From NCEH01 sp043195195 (GTDB lineage: Bacteria > Pseudomonadota > Alphaproteobacteria > Rhizobiales > Xanthobacteraceae), in assembly GCF_043195195.1 (NCBI RefSeq), contig NZ_JBAFWT010000005.1:62001-126000 (forward strand): 64,000 bases of DNA, given 5' to 3'. Under the pieces are notes generated by a model, which had not been told where the DNA came from, did not search any database, and saw nothing but the letters and a program-made list of their open reading frames with translations. Every line of letters starts with the position of its first letter. Within the stretch, counting starts at the first letter, position 1. Position numbers and translations under genes: made by a program. This document shows positions 24,529-32,990 of the stretch, piece after piece.

Positions 24529-25713
24529 TCAGGCCGCCTGCCGCTGCGCCAGGAAGGCCGCGATGCGGCCGAGGGCGGCGCGGATGTTCTCGGCCGAATT
24601 GGCATAGGACAGGCGCAGATACCCTTCGCCATGAACACCGAAATCCGGCCCGCCGATCACCGCGACGCCGGCCTCCTCCAGCAGCGCCGAGGCCAGCGCC
24701 TTGGCCGAGGTCCAGCCGGTGCCGGCCACGTTGGGGAAGGCGTAAAAGGCGCCGCCCGGCGTCGCGCAGGAGACGCCCGGCAACGCGTTCAGCCCTTCAA
24801 CCACAATATGGCGACGCCGGTCGAACTCGGCCACCATGGAGGTCACCGCGTCCTGCGGGCCCTCAAGGGCGGCGATGCCGGCATATTGGGTCGCCGCGTT
24901 GACGCAGCTCCAGGCATTCACCGAAAGCTTGCGCACCTGCTCGTACAGCGCCTTCGGCCAGATCGAATAGCCGAGCCGCCAGCCGGTCATGGCATAGGTC
25001 TTGGACCAGCCGTTGAGCAGGATCAGCCGATCGCGGATTTCGGGATAGGCCAGCAGGGTCTGGTGGTTCCCACCGTCGAACACGAAGTGATCGTAAATCT
25101 CGTCCGACATGAGGGCGACATGGGGATGAGCGGCAAGGCCCTTCACCAGCTTGTCGATCTCGGCCTTGGGGGTGACGCCGCCGGTGGGGTTGGCGGGGGA
25201 ATTGATGATCAGCAGGCGGGTCTTCGGCGTGATCAGCGCCAGCGTCTCCTCGGCGGAGAAGGCGAAGGCGTTTTCCTCGCGGATCGGCACCGGGATCGGG
25301 GTGGCGCCGGTATGCTCGATCATCGAGCGATAGATCGGGAAGCCGGGATCGGGGTAGAGGATTTCCGCGCCCGGCTCGCCGAACAGGCGGATCGCCGCAT
25401 ACATGGTCACCTTGCCGCCGGGCACGATCATCACCAGGCCGGGGTCCACCTCGACGCCGTAGCGCTTGTGCTGATCGGCGGCCACCGCCTCGCGCAGCGG
25501 GGCGATGCCGACCGAGGGCGTATAGCCGTGGTGGCCATCGCGCAGCGCCTGGATGGCGGCCTCGACGATATGCTCCGGGGTGCGGAAATCCGGCTGGCCG
25601 ATGCCGAGATTGATGATGTCGCGGCCCTGGCTTGCCAGTGTGGTGGCGCGCGCCAGAACGGCGAACGCGTTTTCCTCGCCGATCCGGTCGAAGGCGGCGA
25701 CGGTTGTCAACAT
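24529..25713 (-). CDS. Class I/II pyridoxal-phosphate aminotransferase
   Basis: A 394-residue aspartate-aminotransferase-fold enzyme. The PLP lysine is Lys238 in NGWSKTYAMTGWRLGY. Other cofactor residues are Asn175 in INSPANPTG and Asp204/Tyr207 in SDEIYDHF. The N-terminus carries INLGIGQPDFRTP and the substrate block GGKVTMYAAIRLF. The ATG at 25713 follows AGGGAGAG by 7 nt; the longer open frame to 25863 overlaps the divergent pfpI gene and is not needed. It is transcribed away from the pfpI-like gene across a 143-bp shared promoter region. Substrate specificity (Asp, aromatic, Ala) cannot be told. Confidence 0.93.
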   Translation of the reverse strand: MLTTVAAFDRIGEENAFAVLARATTLASQGRDIINLGIGQPDFRTPEHIVEAAIQALRDGHHGYTPSVGIAPLREAVAADQHKRYGVEVDPGLVMIVPGGKVTMYAAIRLFGEPGAEILYPDPGFPIYRSMIEHTGATPIPVPIREENAFAFSAEETLALITPKTRLLIINSPANPTGGVTPKAEIDKLVKGLAAHPHVALMSDEIYDHFVFDGGNHQTLLAYPEIRDRLILLNGWSKTYAMTGWRLGYSIWPKALYEQVRKLSVNAWSCVNAATQYAGIAALEGPQDAVTSMVAEFDRRRHIVVEGLNALPGVSCATPGGAFYAFPNVAGTGWTSAKALASALLEEAGVAVIGGPDFGVHGEGYLRLSYANSAENIRAALGRIAAFLAQRQAA

Positions 25714-25856
25714 GGGCGTCTCTCCCTCGGTCCCCGGCTCTGCGGGGAACCCCTTGCTGCGTCCTCGGGTTGTTCCCCGGGGCCGGACGGGGCTCGTCCT
25801 CTCGCCACAGGGCTTGAGCGCACCGATAGCACCAATGAGCAAAAAGGAGAATTTCC

Positions 25857-26423
25857 ATGGCACACCGTCTCGACGGACGCAGGATCGCGGTCCTGGTGGC
25901 CAACGGCTTTGAAAATGTGGAGCTGACCGAACCGGTGAAGGCCCTGCGAGCGGCCGGCGCCGACGTGAAGATCGTCAGCCCCGAGCAGGGCGAAGTGCAG
26001 GGCGTCAATCACGACAAGCCTGCCGACAGGATCAAGGTGGACGTGGCCCTCGACCAGGCCGACGCGAAGGGGTTCGACGCCTTGCTGCTTCCCGGCGGGG
26101 TGATGAACCCCGATGCCCTGCGCATCAACGAAAAGGCGCTCGCCTTCACCCGCGCCTTCTTCACTGACAAGAAGCCCGTGGCGGCCATCTGCCATGGCCC
26201 GCAGGTGCTGATCTCGGCCGGCCTCGTGAAGGGCCGGACCCTGACCGGCTACAAGGCGATCCAGGTGGACCTCGCCAATGCCGGTGCGAAGGTGGAGGAC
26301 AAGTCTGTGGTGGTCGACCAGGGCCTCGTCACCAGCCGCAACCCCAAGGACATTCCCGATTTCAACGCCAAGATGATCGAGGAATTCGCCGAGGGAAAAC
26401 ACGGCGGCCAGCGCGCCGCGTAA
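25857..26423 (+). CDS. DJ-1/PfpI family protein (type 1 glutamine-amidotransferase fold)
   Basis: A 188-residue DJ-1/PfpI protein. The nucleophile elbow is AAICHGPQ with Cys112 and His113, and Glu19 in NGFENVELTEP is the usual acidic partner. The N-terminus RIAVLVANGFE and the loop LLLPGGVMNPD fit the YhbO/PfpI subgroup, whose members are described as stress-related deglycases or proteases. AAAAAGGAG precedes the ATG. It stands alone, with the aminotransferase divergent and a 1.1-kb non-coding region after it. The catalytic residues are complete. Confidence 0.93.
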   Translation: MAHRLDGRRIAVLVANGFENVELTEPVKALRAAGADVKIVSPEQGEVQGVNHDKPADRIKVDVALDQADAKGFDALLLPGGVMNPDALRINEKALAFTRAFFTDKKPVAAICHGPQVLISAGLVKGRTLTGYKAIQVDLANAGAKVEDKSVVVDQGLVTSRNPKDIPDFNAKMIEEFAEGKHGGQRAA

Positions 26424-26440
26424 GGCGAGCGGCCTCTCAC

Positions 26441-26493
26441 GACCGCAAGCGGCGCCGGGTGACCGCAAGCGGCGCTGCGACCGCAAGCGGCGC
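26441..26493. repeat. Three copies of a 15-bp repeat
   Basis: GACCGCAAGCGGCGC occurs exactly at 26441, 26461 and 26479, with 3-5 bp spacers. Each unit contains the small inverted repeat CCGC/GCGG. It starts 18 bp after the pfpI-like stop codon and may have grown by slippage. Confidence 0.85.
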
Positions 26494-26697
26494 TGGCTTG
26501 CCCGGTCCCTGCCGGGGGATTGGGCACCCCCGGTCCGCCAATTTTTTGGCCAGCCCGGCCGGACCGGCCGGGCCGTTTCCAGATGTTCGGGCGGGGCGAA
26601 ACTTCGTCTCCCCGAACTTCTCCGGAATTCCCTGAACATGCCGCGGAACTTGCCCGAACGTGCACTTCTCCGCGCCGTTCTTCTTCGCCCCGGCCCA

Positions 26698-26713
26698 TGT
26701 TTCACGTGAAACA
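26698..26713. other. parS centromere-like site (ParB binding), site 1
   Basis: TGTTTCACGTGAAACA is a perfect 16-bp palindrome and matches the well-known chromosomal parS sequence bound by ParB. The bases right after it (ATTTCGCGTGGAAC) form a weaker related palindrome. A second perfect copy lies at 56823. Such sites cluster near the origin of replication in most bacteria that have ParAB. Confidence 0.9.
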
Positions 26714-26958
26714 TTTCGCGTGGAACCAAGCGTTTCCAACGCCCCGGCCGAACCGGGCGCCACCGGAAACGCTCCGGCGCGGGGGGATTTGTTCTTTCCG
26801 AAAAAACAAACCGCCGTTATCCCCGAAAGCGTTATCGAGCGTGGAAGCCGGTTCGCGTGAAGAAACGCGCCAACGAATATGGCCCCGGCCTCGCCGCGTG
26901 GATGGCCGGGACACGCCCGGCGACGACGGTTCGGAAAGCTCCGATCGGCACGCACCCC

Positions 26959-27478
26959 CTCTCCCCACACACATACCCCCTCTCCCCGCCGGGGAGAGGG
27001 CCGGGGTGAGGGGCCAAGAGCCCATTCTCCATGCCCGCACCCCCTCACCCGCCCGCTACGCGGTCGACCTCTCCCCGTGGGGGAGAGGTGAGGAAGGGAG
27101 AGGCGAGGAAAGGGAAGCTTTCAGGGTCTTGCCTGCTCTCCCCACACACGTACCCCCCTCTCCCCGCCGGGGAGAGGGTTGGGGTGAGGGGCCAAGAGCC
27201 CATTCTCGACACCCGCACCCCCTCACCCGCCCGCTACGCGGTCGACCTCTCCCCGGCGGGGAGAGGTGAGGTACGGGAGAGGGCGGAAAGGGAAAACCTC
27301 CAGGGCCGTGCTTCTCTCGGGGCCTTGCCGCCCTCCCACACGGATCCCCCTCTCCCCGCCGGGGAGAGGGTCGGGGTGAGGGGGCGGGAGCGGTTTCTCG
27401 ACGCCCGCCCCCCTCACCCGCCCGCTACGCGGTCGACCTCTCCCCCTGGGGGAGAGGTGAGATACGGGAAAGGGGGGG
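26959..27478. repeat. Three tandem GC-rich palindromic intergenic elements
   Basis: Units start at about 26959, 27136 and 27311. Each has a first hairpin (CTCTCCCC...GGGGAGAG), the string GGGGTGAGGGG, a complementary CCCCTCACCC, the constant CGCTACGCGGTCGACC, and a second hairpin (CTCTCCCC...GGGGAGAGGTGAG). Anchor positions of the first hairpin are 26981, 27159 and 27351. The units differ by scattered substitutions. This is the style of dispersed palindromic repeat found between genes in many Hyphomicrobiales. No transposase is linked. Confidence 0.85.
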
Positions 27479-27521
27479 AACGGTGTCCCTGCATGACGCC
27501 GGAGCCCCGCCGGTGCTGCGA

Positions 27522-28541
27522 TCAGACCTGCGGTGCGAAGCCGAGCTTGGCGAGTTCACGCTCCAGGGCTGCGCTCACCAGCACGCCCGCGCTGGCCACC
27601 CGCGCCCGCGCCGCGATCCGGCGCGAACCGGGAATGCGGGCGCCGTCCTGCCCCTCGATGGCCTCCACCAGCCGCGCCAGATGGTCGAGATAGCCCGGCC
27701 CCGCCATCGGGCCGGGATCGATCGCCACCAAAGTCTGGCCGATGGCCGGAGACGGCCCTTCGCCGTCGAAAAAGGACGGCGCGTCGATGGCGAAGGTCGC
27801 GGCATTGATCGCCGCCGAGAGCACCTCCACCATGAAGGCGAGCGCGGTGCCCTTGGCCTCCCCCATGGGCACCATGGTTCCGGCAAGGCCGGCCTTGGCA
27901 TCGGTGGTGGCTTGGCCGTCCTTATCGAGCGCCCATCCCTCGGGAATGGGCTCGCCCTTTTGCGCCGCCGCCAGGATATGGCCGCGCGCCACCTTGGAGA
28001 CGGAGAGATCCACCACCACCGGAGGACGATCCAGCAACGGGGTTGCAAACGCGATGGGATTGGTGCCGAACACGGGGCGCCGCCCGCCCCAGGGGGCGAT
28101 GGAGGCGGGCGCATTGGTGAAGGCGAGCGCGATCAGCCCGTGCTGCGCCATGCGCTCCACCGGATGGCCCGCAACGCCGAAATGGCTGGACCGGCGAATG
28201 CCGGCAATGGCGATGCCCATTTCCTTGGCGAGCGGAACGAGCTGTTCCTCGGCAAGGCGCACTGCGGGATAGGCAAAGCCATTGGCCGCATCCACCGCCA
28301 CCACCGAGGGCGCGGCCTTGCGCACGCTCGGCGTCGCATGGCCATCGATCTTGCCCGACATGGCCTGAAGGCCGTAGCTGGGCAGGCGCGCCAGGCCGTG
28401 GCTCGGCAAGCCGTCACTTTCCGCCGCCACCAGGGCCTCGGCCACGACAGCCGCATTGGCCGGGCTGGTATTGAAATGCTCAAGCACGGCGGCGGCATAG
28501 GCGCGCGCACCGTCCAGATCGAGCCTGCGGCCCTCGCTCAT
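27522..28541 (-). CDS. Malate/L-lactate/sulfolactate dehydrogenase family (Ldh_2) oxidoreductase
   Basis: A 339-residue protein of the YlbC/MDH2 family, an NAD(P)H-dependent fold distinct from classical lactate dehydrogenases. Typical blocks are ESDGLPSHGLARLPSYGLQ near 45, SSHFGVAGHPVERMAQHGL with the catalytic His region near 120, NAPASIAPWGGRRPVFGTNP, VVDLSVSKVARGHILAA and LAFMVEVLSAAI. Family members reduce or oxidise 2-keto/2-hydroxy acids such as malate, ureidoglycolate or sulfolactate. The ATG at 28541 is used; it is 2 bp after the creatininase-family stop codon, so the two are co-transcribed. Substrate is unknown. Confidence 0.92.
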   Translation of the reverse strand: MSEGRRLDLDGARAYAAAVLEHFNTSPANAAVVAEALVAAESDGLPSHGLARLPSYGLQAMSGKIDGHATPSVRKAAPSVVAVDAANGFAYPAVRLAEEQLVPLAKEMGIAIAGIRRSSHFGVAGHPVERMAQHGLIALAFTNAPASIAPWGGRRPVFGTNPIAFATPLLDRPPVVVDLSVSKVARGHILAAAQKGEPIPEGWALDKDGQATTDAKAGLAGTMVPMGEAKGTALAFMVEVLSAAINAATFAIDAPSFFDGEGPSPAIGQTLVAIDPGPMAGPGYLDHLARLVEAIEGQDGARIPGSRRIAARARVASAGVLVSAALERELAKLGFAPQV

Positions 28542-28543
28542 GA

Positions 28544-29353
28544 TCAATCTTCTCCTTCAGGCCGCGCATCGAACCGGGTGAGGTCGAACGCGGCCACGTC
28601 TTCAAGCAGCGCCACAAAGGCGCGGGCGCCGAAATCCGCCGCAGCAGCCCCCTTTTCAGCGGTCGCGGGGCGGGCATCGCCCATGGCTCCAGCGGGGCTG
28701 AGATCCTCGCTCATCCAGCCAAAACCGACCGGGTGATTGGCGCGGAGCTGGGCGAACCGGGTCTCCATCTCGATGCTCCAGGGGGCGAAATTGCGCGCCT
28801 GGGCGAGGTCGACCAGATCCGGCCGGAACGCCAGCATGAGCGAAGTCTCGATATCCCCGCCATGGATGCCGTGCGCCCGCTCCTGCGGGGCGAACAGCCC
28901 CTCGGGATAGCCGAAGCGGTGCATGGAAACGTTGACCGCCAACATCTTGTGGCGCACCCGCAAGGTGCGGGACACCAGATCCATGACCGGCACATTGCCG
29001 CCATGGGTATTGAGCAGCACCAGCTTGCGGATGCCGGCCCGCGCCACCGCCTCGCCCAATTCGGTCCAGGCGCGCAGCGCGGTCTCGGGCGACAGGGTCA
29101 AGGTGCCGGCGAAGGAGAGGTGCTCGTCGGATTTGCCCACAGCCTGGATCGGCAGGAACAGCGCCGGCAGATCGGCCGGCAGCAAGGGCAGGATGCAGTC
29201 GATATAGCCTCGGGAAATAAAGGCGTCGGTCCCGAGCGGAAGGTGCGGGCCGTGCTGCTCCACCGCCGCGATCGGCAAAATGGCGATCGCGGCCGCGCGA
29301 TCCAGCGCCGCGAGGGCGGGCGACGACAGCTCGGCCCAGAACCGTTTTGTCAT
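28544..29353 (-). CDS. Creatininase family amidohydrolase
   Basis: A 269-residue creatininase-fold protein. Metal ligands are visible in VEQHGPHLPLGTD (Glu32, His34, Asp43), NTHGGN and HGIHGGDIETS. The family includes creatininase, the MftE peptidase and FAPy deformylases, so the substrate is open. It is followed within 2 bp by the Ldh_2 dehydrogenase, which suggests a small catabolic pair for an amide and its hydroxy-acid product. The ATG at 29353 has no Shine-Dalgarno sequence. A 20-bp tandem duplication spans the start and creates a seven-codon upstream frame whose stop codon overlaps this ATG. Confidence 0.92.
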   Translation of the reverse strand: MTKRFWAELSSPALAALDRAAAIAILPIAAVEQHGPHLPLGTDAFISRGYIDCILPLLPADLPALFLPIQAVGKSDEHLSFAGTLTLSPETALRAWTELGEAVARAGIRKLVLLNTHGGNVPVMDLVSRTLRVRHKMLAVNVSMHRFGYPEGLFAPQERAHGIHGGDIETSLMLAFRPDLVDLAQARNFAPWSIEMETRFAQLRANHPVGFGWMSEDLSPAGAMGDARPATAEKGAAAADFGARAFVALLEDVAAFDLTRFDARPEGED

Positions 29354-29386
29354 GGAAGGAGCCGTGTCTTCATGGAAGGCGCCGTG
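29351..29386 (-). repeat. 20-bp-period duplication across the creatininase-family start codon
   Basis: CATGGAAGGAGCCGTG (29351-29366) and CATGGAAGGCGCCGTG (29371-29386) differ at one base and are spaced 20 bp apart. The period is not a multiple of three, so the upstream ATG is out of frame and reads MKTRLLP and stop, ending on the real start as ATGA. Confidence 0.7.
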
Positions 29387-29578
29387 CGGCAATAAGGGGG
29401 TTCGCTTGCGCGCGGACCTTAGAAGCGCGCCCCGGCCGCCGCAAGCGCAGGCGTGCGGGCTGTCTCTCAATCGGCACAAGACCTTCGCAAAATTGTAAGC
29501 CGGCGCGTGGATAAGTACGCTGCGCGCGCAAATCGACGGCTTGCGGACGATTTCGCAGGAGCGCACGAGGGGGTTGGG

Positions 29579-30070
29579 ATGAAAGATCCGATCGCAAAGA
29601 CCATCGGCTACCGCCTGACGCACACCGCAAGGCTGCAAAAGGCTTTGTCGGCGCGGCTGCTGGCCGATCTCGGCCTGTTCCCGGGCCAGGAATCGGTGCT
29701 GAAGCTGCTGATCGACGAGGACGGCCGCACCATGGGCGATCTCGCCACCGCCCTGCGCGTGCGGCCGCCGACGGCATCAAAGACCATCGCCCGCCTCACC
29801 ACCCAGGGTCTGGTCGAGCGCCGGGCCACCGATGGGGACGGCCGCCTGGTGCGGGTGTTCCTCACCGCCGCCGGCCGCGACAAGGGCAGCGCCATCGACC
29901 ATGTCTGGGAAACCCTGGAAAACGAAATGGTCGCCGGCCTCGAAAGCAAGGAGCGCAAGCGTCTGCGCAAGCTGCTGCGGAAGGTGGAAAAGAACCTCGC
30001 CCTGCGCCTCGGCGCCGATGGCGGCGTGGACGACGAGGCCGAGCCGGCGGACGAAGAAGACGATAACTGA
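29579..30070 (+). CDS. MarR family transcriptional regulator
   Basis: A 163-residue winged-helix regulator. The core (GQESVLKLLIDEDGRTMGDL, RVRPPTASKTIARLTTQGLV, ERRATDGDGRLVRVFLTAAG) is a textbook MarR domain with the Asp-x-Arg wing. The C-terminus is a long charged helix and an acidic tail (DDEAEPADEEDD). The ATG at 29579 follows GAGGGGG; an upstream ATG at 29453 lies in the intergenic region without support. It is divergent from the creatininase-dehydrogenase pair and upstream of the SDR gene, so either could be its target. No clear MarR palindrome was settled on in the 225-bp divergent gap. Confidence 0.92.
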   Translation: MKDPIAKTIGYRLTHTARLQKALSARLLADLGLFPGQESVLKLLIDEDGRTMGDLATALRVRPPTASKTIARLTTQGLVERRATDGDGRLVRVFLTAAGRDKGSAIDHVWETLENEMVAGLESKERKRLRKLLRKVEKNLALRLGADGGVDDEAEPADEEDDN

Positions 30071-30278
30071 GCCGGTTCCGTCTTTCTCGCGCGGCGTGGA
30101 CACATAAGGGGCGCGTGGCCGGCTTGCGGCCCCGCCTCGACGACCGACCCCGCACCGGGCGCATGGGCGTTTTTTCACCCATGCAAGATTAGGTCTTTGC
30201 CGGTTTCGCACGCGCGCGGTATTGCTGAAATTCTAATCGATTAAGAGCCGAAACCCATTTCGGCCGGAAAGGGGAGCC

Positions 30279-31031
30279 ATGTCCAACGCCATAGATCTCA
30301 AGGGGCGCTGCGCCGTCGTGACCGGCGGTGCCCAAGGCATCGGCCGCGCGGTGGTGGAGCGCTTCCTCGCCTCCGGCGCCAAGGTCGCCATCTGGGACCG
30401 CGACGCCGCGCTCGCAACGAGCCTCGCCGATGCCCTTGGCCGCGATAAGGTGGTGCCGGTGGCGGTGGATGTCACCAGCCTGCCGGAAGTCGAACGCGCC
30501 CGTGACGCGACCGTCGCCGCCTTGGGCGCGATCCACATCCTGGTCAATAATGCCGGCGTGGCCGGGCCGAACCACAAGCTCTGGGACTACCCCGTCGACG
30601 CCTGGGCGCAGGTGATGGCGATCAATCTCAATGGACCGTTCAATTGCTGCCGCGCCGTGGTGCCGGGCATGATCGCCCAGAATTACGGGCGCATCGTCAA
30701 CGTGGCCTCCATCGCCGGCAAGGAAGGCAATCCCAACGCCTCGGCCTATTCCGCCTCCAAGGCCGGCGTGATCGCGCTGACCAAATCGCTCGGCAAGGAG
30801 CTTGCGGAATACGACATCGCGGTGAATTGCGTCACCCCGGCCGCTGCCAAGACCGCCATTTTCGATCAAATCAGCGAGCAGCACATCGCCTACATGCTGT
30901 CGAAGATTCCGCGCAACCGCTTCTTGAAGGTGGATGAAGCGGCCGCGACCATTGCATTTGCTGCCTCCGCGGATTGCTCCTTCACGACCGGGGCCGTATT
31001 CGATCTTTCCGGGGGCCGCGCGACCTATTGA
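30279..31031 (+). CDS. Short-chain dehydrogenase/reductase
   Basis: A 250-residue classical SDR. The dinucleotide motif is TGGAQGIG (15-22), the structural NNAG lies at 90-93, and the catalytic Ser144, Tyr157 and Lys161 stand in VASIAG and YSASKAG. The C-terminus DLSGGRATY is the usual end for sugar or acyl SDRs. GGGGAG precedes the ATG. A 6-bp hairpin (CCGAAA/TTTCGG) lies just upstream of the ribosome site. A transporter gene follows after 35 bp, so the pair may take up and oxidise one compound. Substrate is unknown. Confidence 0.93.
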   Translation: MSNAIDLKGRCAVVTGGAQGIGRAVVERFLASGAKVAIWDRDAALATSLADALGRDKVVPVAVDVTSLPEVERARDATVAALGAIHILVNNAGVAGPNHKLWDYPVDAWAQVMAINLNGPFNCCRAVVPGMIAQNYGRIVNVASIAGKEGNPNASAYSASKAGVIALTKSLGKELAEYDIAVNCVTPAAAKTAIFDQISEQHIAYMLSKIPRNRFLKVDEAAATIAFAASADCSFTTGAVFDLSGGRATY

Positions 31032-31066
31032 GGTCCAGCCGCCGGGCGGCGACCACAGGAGCCCCC

Positions 31067-32002
31067 ATGGACATGGCGCGCCACACCACGAGGAGGCCCC
31101 CAGCGGCGCGCCACGACGCGCCGCTTGTGGGAATCGGCCTCATGTGCCTGGCGGTCATGTGCTTCGCGCTCTGCGATGCCACCGCTAAATGGCTGAGCGG
31201 CCATATCAACGTGTTCGTGGTGGTATGGGCGCGCTATGTGGTGCAGTTCGTCCTGGCCTTGCTGATATTCAATCCCTGGACCGTACCCGGCCTGATCCGC
31301 ACCCGCCGGCCGTTGCTGCAATTGTCCCGCTCGGCCCTGCTGTTCGCCTGCACGGCGCTGAACTTCTACGCCTTGCAGTATCTCCAGCTCGACCAGACCG
31401 TCTCGATCATGTTCTCGACTCCCTTTTTCATCGCTCTGTTCGCAGGGCCGATGCTGGGAGAATGGGTGGGCCTGCGACGTTGGGTGGCGATCCTGATCGG
31501 CTTTGCCGGCATCGTGCTGGTGGCGCGGCCGGGGGTGGGCGGCATCCATCCCGCAGCCCTGCTCTCGCTGGCGGCGGCGCTCTGCTATTCGCTCTACGGC
31601 ATCACGACACGGATGCTGGCCGCAAGCGACACCTCGCAGACCACCTTGTTCTATTCATCCCTGGTGGGCACGATCGCGGCATCTGTTCCGCTCGCCTGGG
31701 TGTGGGAGACACCGCACGACCCCCTGGTCTTCGGCGGCATGCTGGAGCTGGGGCTGATTGCCGGCATCGGCCATTTTTTGCTCATACTGGCCCACGCCCG
31801 TGCCCCGGCGGCGACGCTTGCCCCGTTCATCTACACCCAGATCGTGTCCATGATCATTCTCGGCTGGCTGCTGTTCGGCAATCTGCCCAGCGCCTGGACC
31901 CTTGCCGGCGCCGCCGTGGTGGTGGGATCGGGCATCTATCTCCTGCTGCAGGAGCGAAAGGACCGCGCCAGCAAGACTCTGGAAGCGACGACACCGGACT
32001 AA
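31067..32002 (+). CDS. DMT superfamily (EamA) transporter
   Basis: A 311-residue membrane protein with ten predicted hydrophobic helices in two EamA halves (for example LVGIGLMCLAVMCFALCDA, VWARYVVQFVLALLIFNPW, AILIGFAGIVLVARPGVGG, WTLAGAAVVVGSGIYLLLQ). Such carriers export or import small metabolites in the inner membrane; the substrate cannot be told. The ATG at 31067 was chosen for its AGGAG at 6-nt spacing, which removes an N-terminal overlap with the SDR gene. A short hairpin follows the stop codon. Confidence 0.93.
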   Translation: MDMARHTTRRPPAARHDAPLVGIGLMCLAVMCFALCDATAKWLSGHINVFVVVWARYVVQFVLALLIFNPWTVPGLIRTRRPLLQLSRSALLFACTALNFYALQYLQLDQTVSIMFSTPFFIALFAGPMLGEWVGLRRWVAILIGFAGIVLVARPGVGGIHPAALLSLAAALCYSLYGITTRMLAASDTSQTTLFYSSLVGTIAASVPLAWVWETPHDPLVFGGMLELGLIAGIGHFLLILAHARAPAATLAPFIYTQIVSMIILGWLLFGNLPSAWTLAGAAVVVGSGIYLLLQERKDRASKTLEATTPD

Positions 32003-32006
32003 GGAC

Positions 32007-32020
32007 CGGGGAAAACCCCG
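32007..32020 (+). terminator. Weak hairpin after the EamA transporter gene
   Basis: CGGGG-AAAA-CCCCG, a 5-bp stem with a tetraloop, 4 bp after the stop codon and followed by a pyrimidine-rich CCCTCTCCTCG. There is no T-run, so termination strength is uncertain. Confidence 0.35.
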
Positions 32021-32083
32021 CCCTCTCCTCGCTTTCGTCAAATTAGGTCTTATGCTGCAAGGCACTGAACCGGACCGTTCCCC

Positions 32084-32950
32084 ATGCCCGCCCCCCATTT
32101 GCTCGTTGTTGAAGGCAATACCGCCGACGCCCGCGCCCGCCAGGTGAAATTCGGCGGCGAAGCGGCCAGCGAAGGCTATGCCCGCCTGCTGCGCGAATTG
32201 TGCCCCGGCGCCATCGTCGACATCTGCTATCCCGCCGACCCCGGCGCCAATCTTCCCGATGCGGGCGGCCTGGAGGGCTATGACGGCATCGCCATCACCG
32301 GCTCTTCGCTGAACATTTACAATGGCGGGCCGGCGATCGACCAACAGATCGACCTTCTGCGCACCGCCTTTTCCACCGGCACCCCGGTGTTCGGCAGCTG
32401 CTGGGGCCTTCAGCTCATCACGGTCTCGGCCGGAGGCGTGGTGCGGCCTAACCCGCGCGGTCGGGAAGTCGGGTTCGGCCGACGCATCCGCATGACCGAG
32501 CATGGCGAGCACCATCCGATCTTCATCGGCAAGCCGCGCGTGTTCGAGGCCATGACGGTGCATCTGGACGAGGTCGAGACCTTGCCCGAGGGCGCCCGGC
32601 TGCTCGCCACAAACGATCATTCGCAGGTTCAGGCGGCCGAGATTCCCGCCGGTGCCAGCACCGCATGGGCGGTGCAATATCATCCCGAATATCCGTTCCG
32701 GGAGATGGCCGCCATCTTCCGCCGCCTGAGCCCCTCGCTCGTGGCGGAGGGCTTCTTCATGGACGAGGATGCCCAGGACAGCTTCATCGCAGACTTGGAG
32801 ACGCTGGAGCGCGAGCCGGGCAACCAGCCGCTTGTCTGGCGCCACGGGGTCGACGGCGCCGTGATCTCCAAGGACCTGCGCACGGTGGAGATCCGCAATT
32901 GGATCCAACAGCTCGTGATTCCCACCCGTGCCAAGCGCGGGCGGGCCTGA
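32084..32950 (+). CDS. Class I glutamine amidotransferase domain protein
   Basis: A 288-residue stand-alone GATase1 protein. The catalytic triad is complete: Cys106 in FGSCWGLQ, and His200 and Glu202 in QYHPEYP. The oxyanion region is AITGSSLNIYN. A C-terminal stretch of about 80 residues beyond the usual fold is helical and charged. Related proteins hydrolyse gamma-glutamyl compounds or supply ammonia to a partner; no synthetase partner is next to it. It converges with the HMG-CoA lyase gene across 40 bp. Its ATG at 32084 has no strong ribosome site. Confidence 0.92.
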   Translation: MPAPHLLVVEGNTADARARQVKFGGEAASEGYARLLRELCPGAIVDICYPADPGANLPDAGGLEGYDGIAITGSSLNIYNGGPAIDQQIDLLRTAFSTGTPVFGSCWGLQLITVSAGGVVRPNPRGREVGFGRRIRMTEHGEHHPIFIGKPRVFEAMTVHLDEVETLPEGARLLATNDHSQVQAAEIPAGASTAWAVQYHPEYPFREMAAIFRRLSPSLVAEGFFMDEDAQDSFIADLETLEREPGNQPLVWRHGVDGAVISKDLRTVEIRNWIQQLVIPTRAKRGRA

Positions 32951-32990
32951 TCGCTCCGCACGCGCTCAGTCGAGACCGGATCGCGCCCCG

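Larger units (their letters stand above)
26424..27521. other. 1.1-kb non-coding region with parS and repeat elements
   Basis: The region lies between the pfpI-like gene and the convergent dehydrogenase gene. From left to right it holds three 15-bp repeats (26441-26493), about 200 bp of GC-rich unique sequence, a perfect parS site with a degenerate second palindrome directly after it (TTTCGCGTGGAAC), about 230 bp without recognised signals, and a block of three 177-192-bp repeat elements (26959-27478). Open frames across it are compositional artefacts of the repeats. Confidence 0.7.

Noticed and set aside
26800..26862. Possible replication origin beside parS (TTATCCCCG and related strings)
   Set aside because: No cluster of good DnaA boxes (TTATCCACA type), no AT-rich unwinding stretch and no dnaA, parAB or gid gene in the window.
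26959..27478. CRISPR array or tandem-repeat RNA gene
   Set aside because: Units are 177-192 bp with internal hairpins and scattered substitutions; there is no short repeat/unique spacer pattern and no cas gene.
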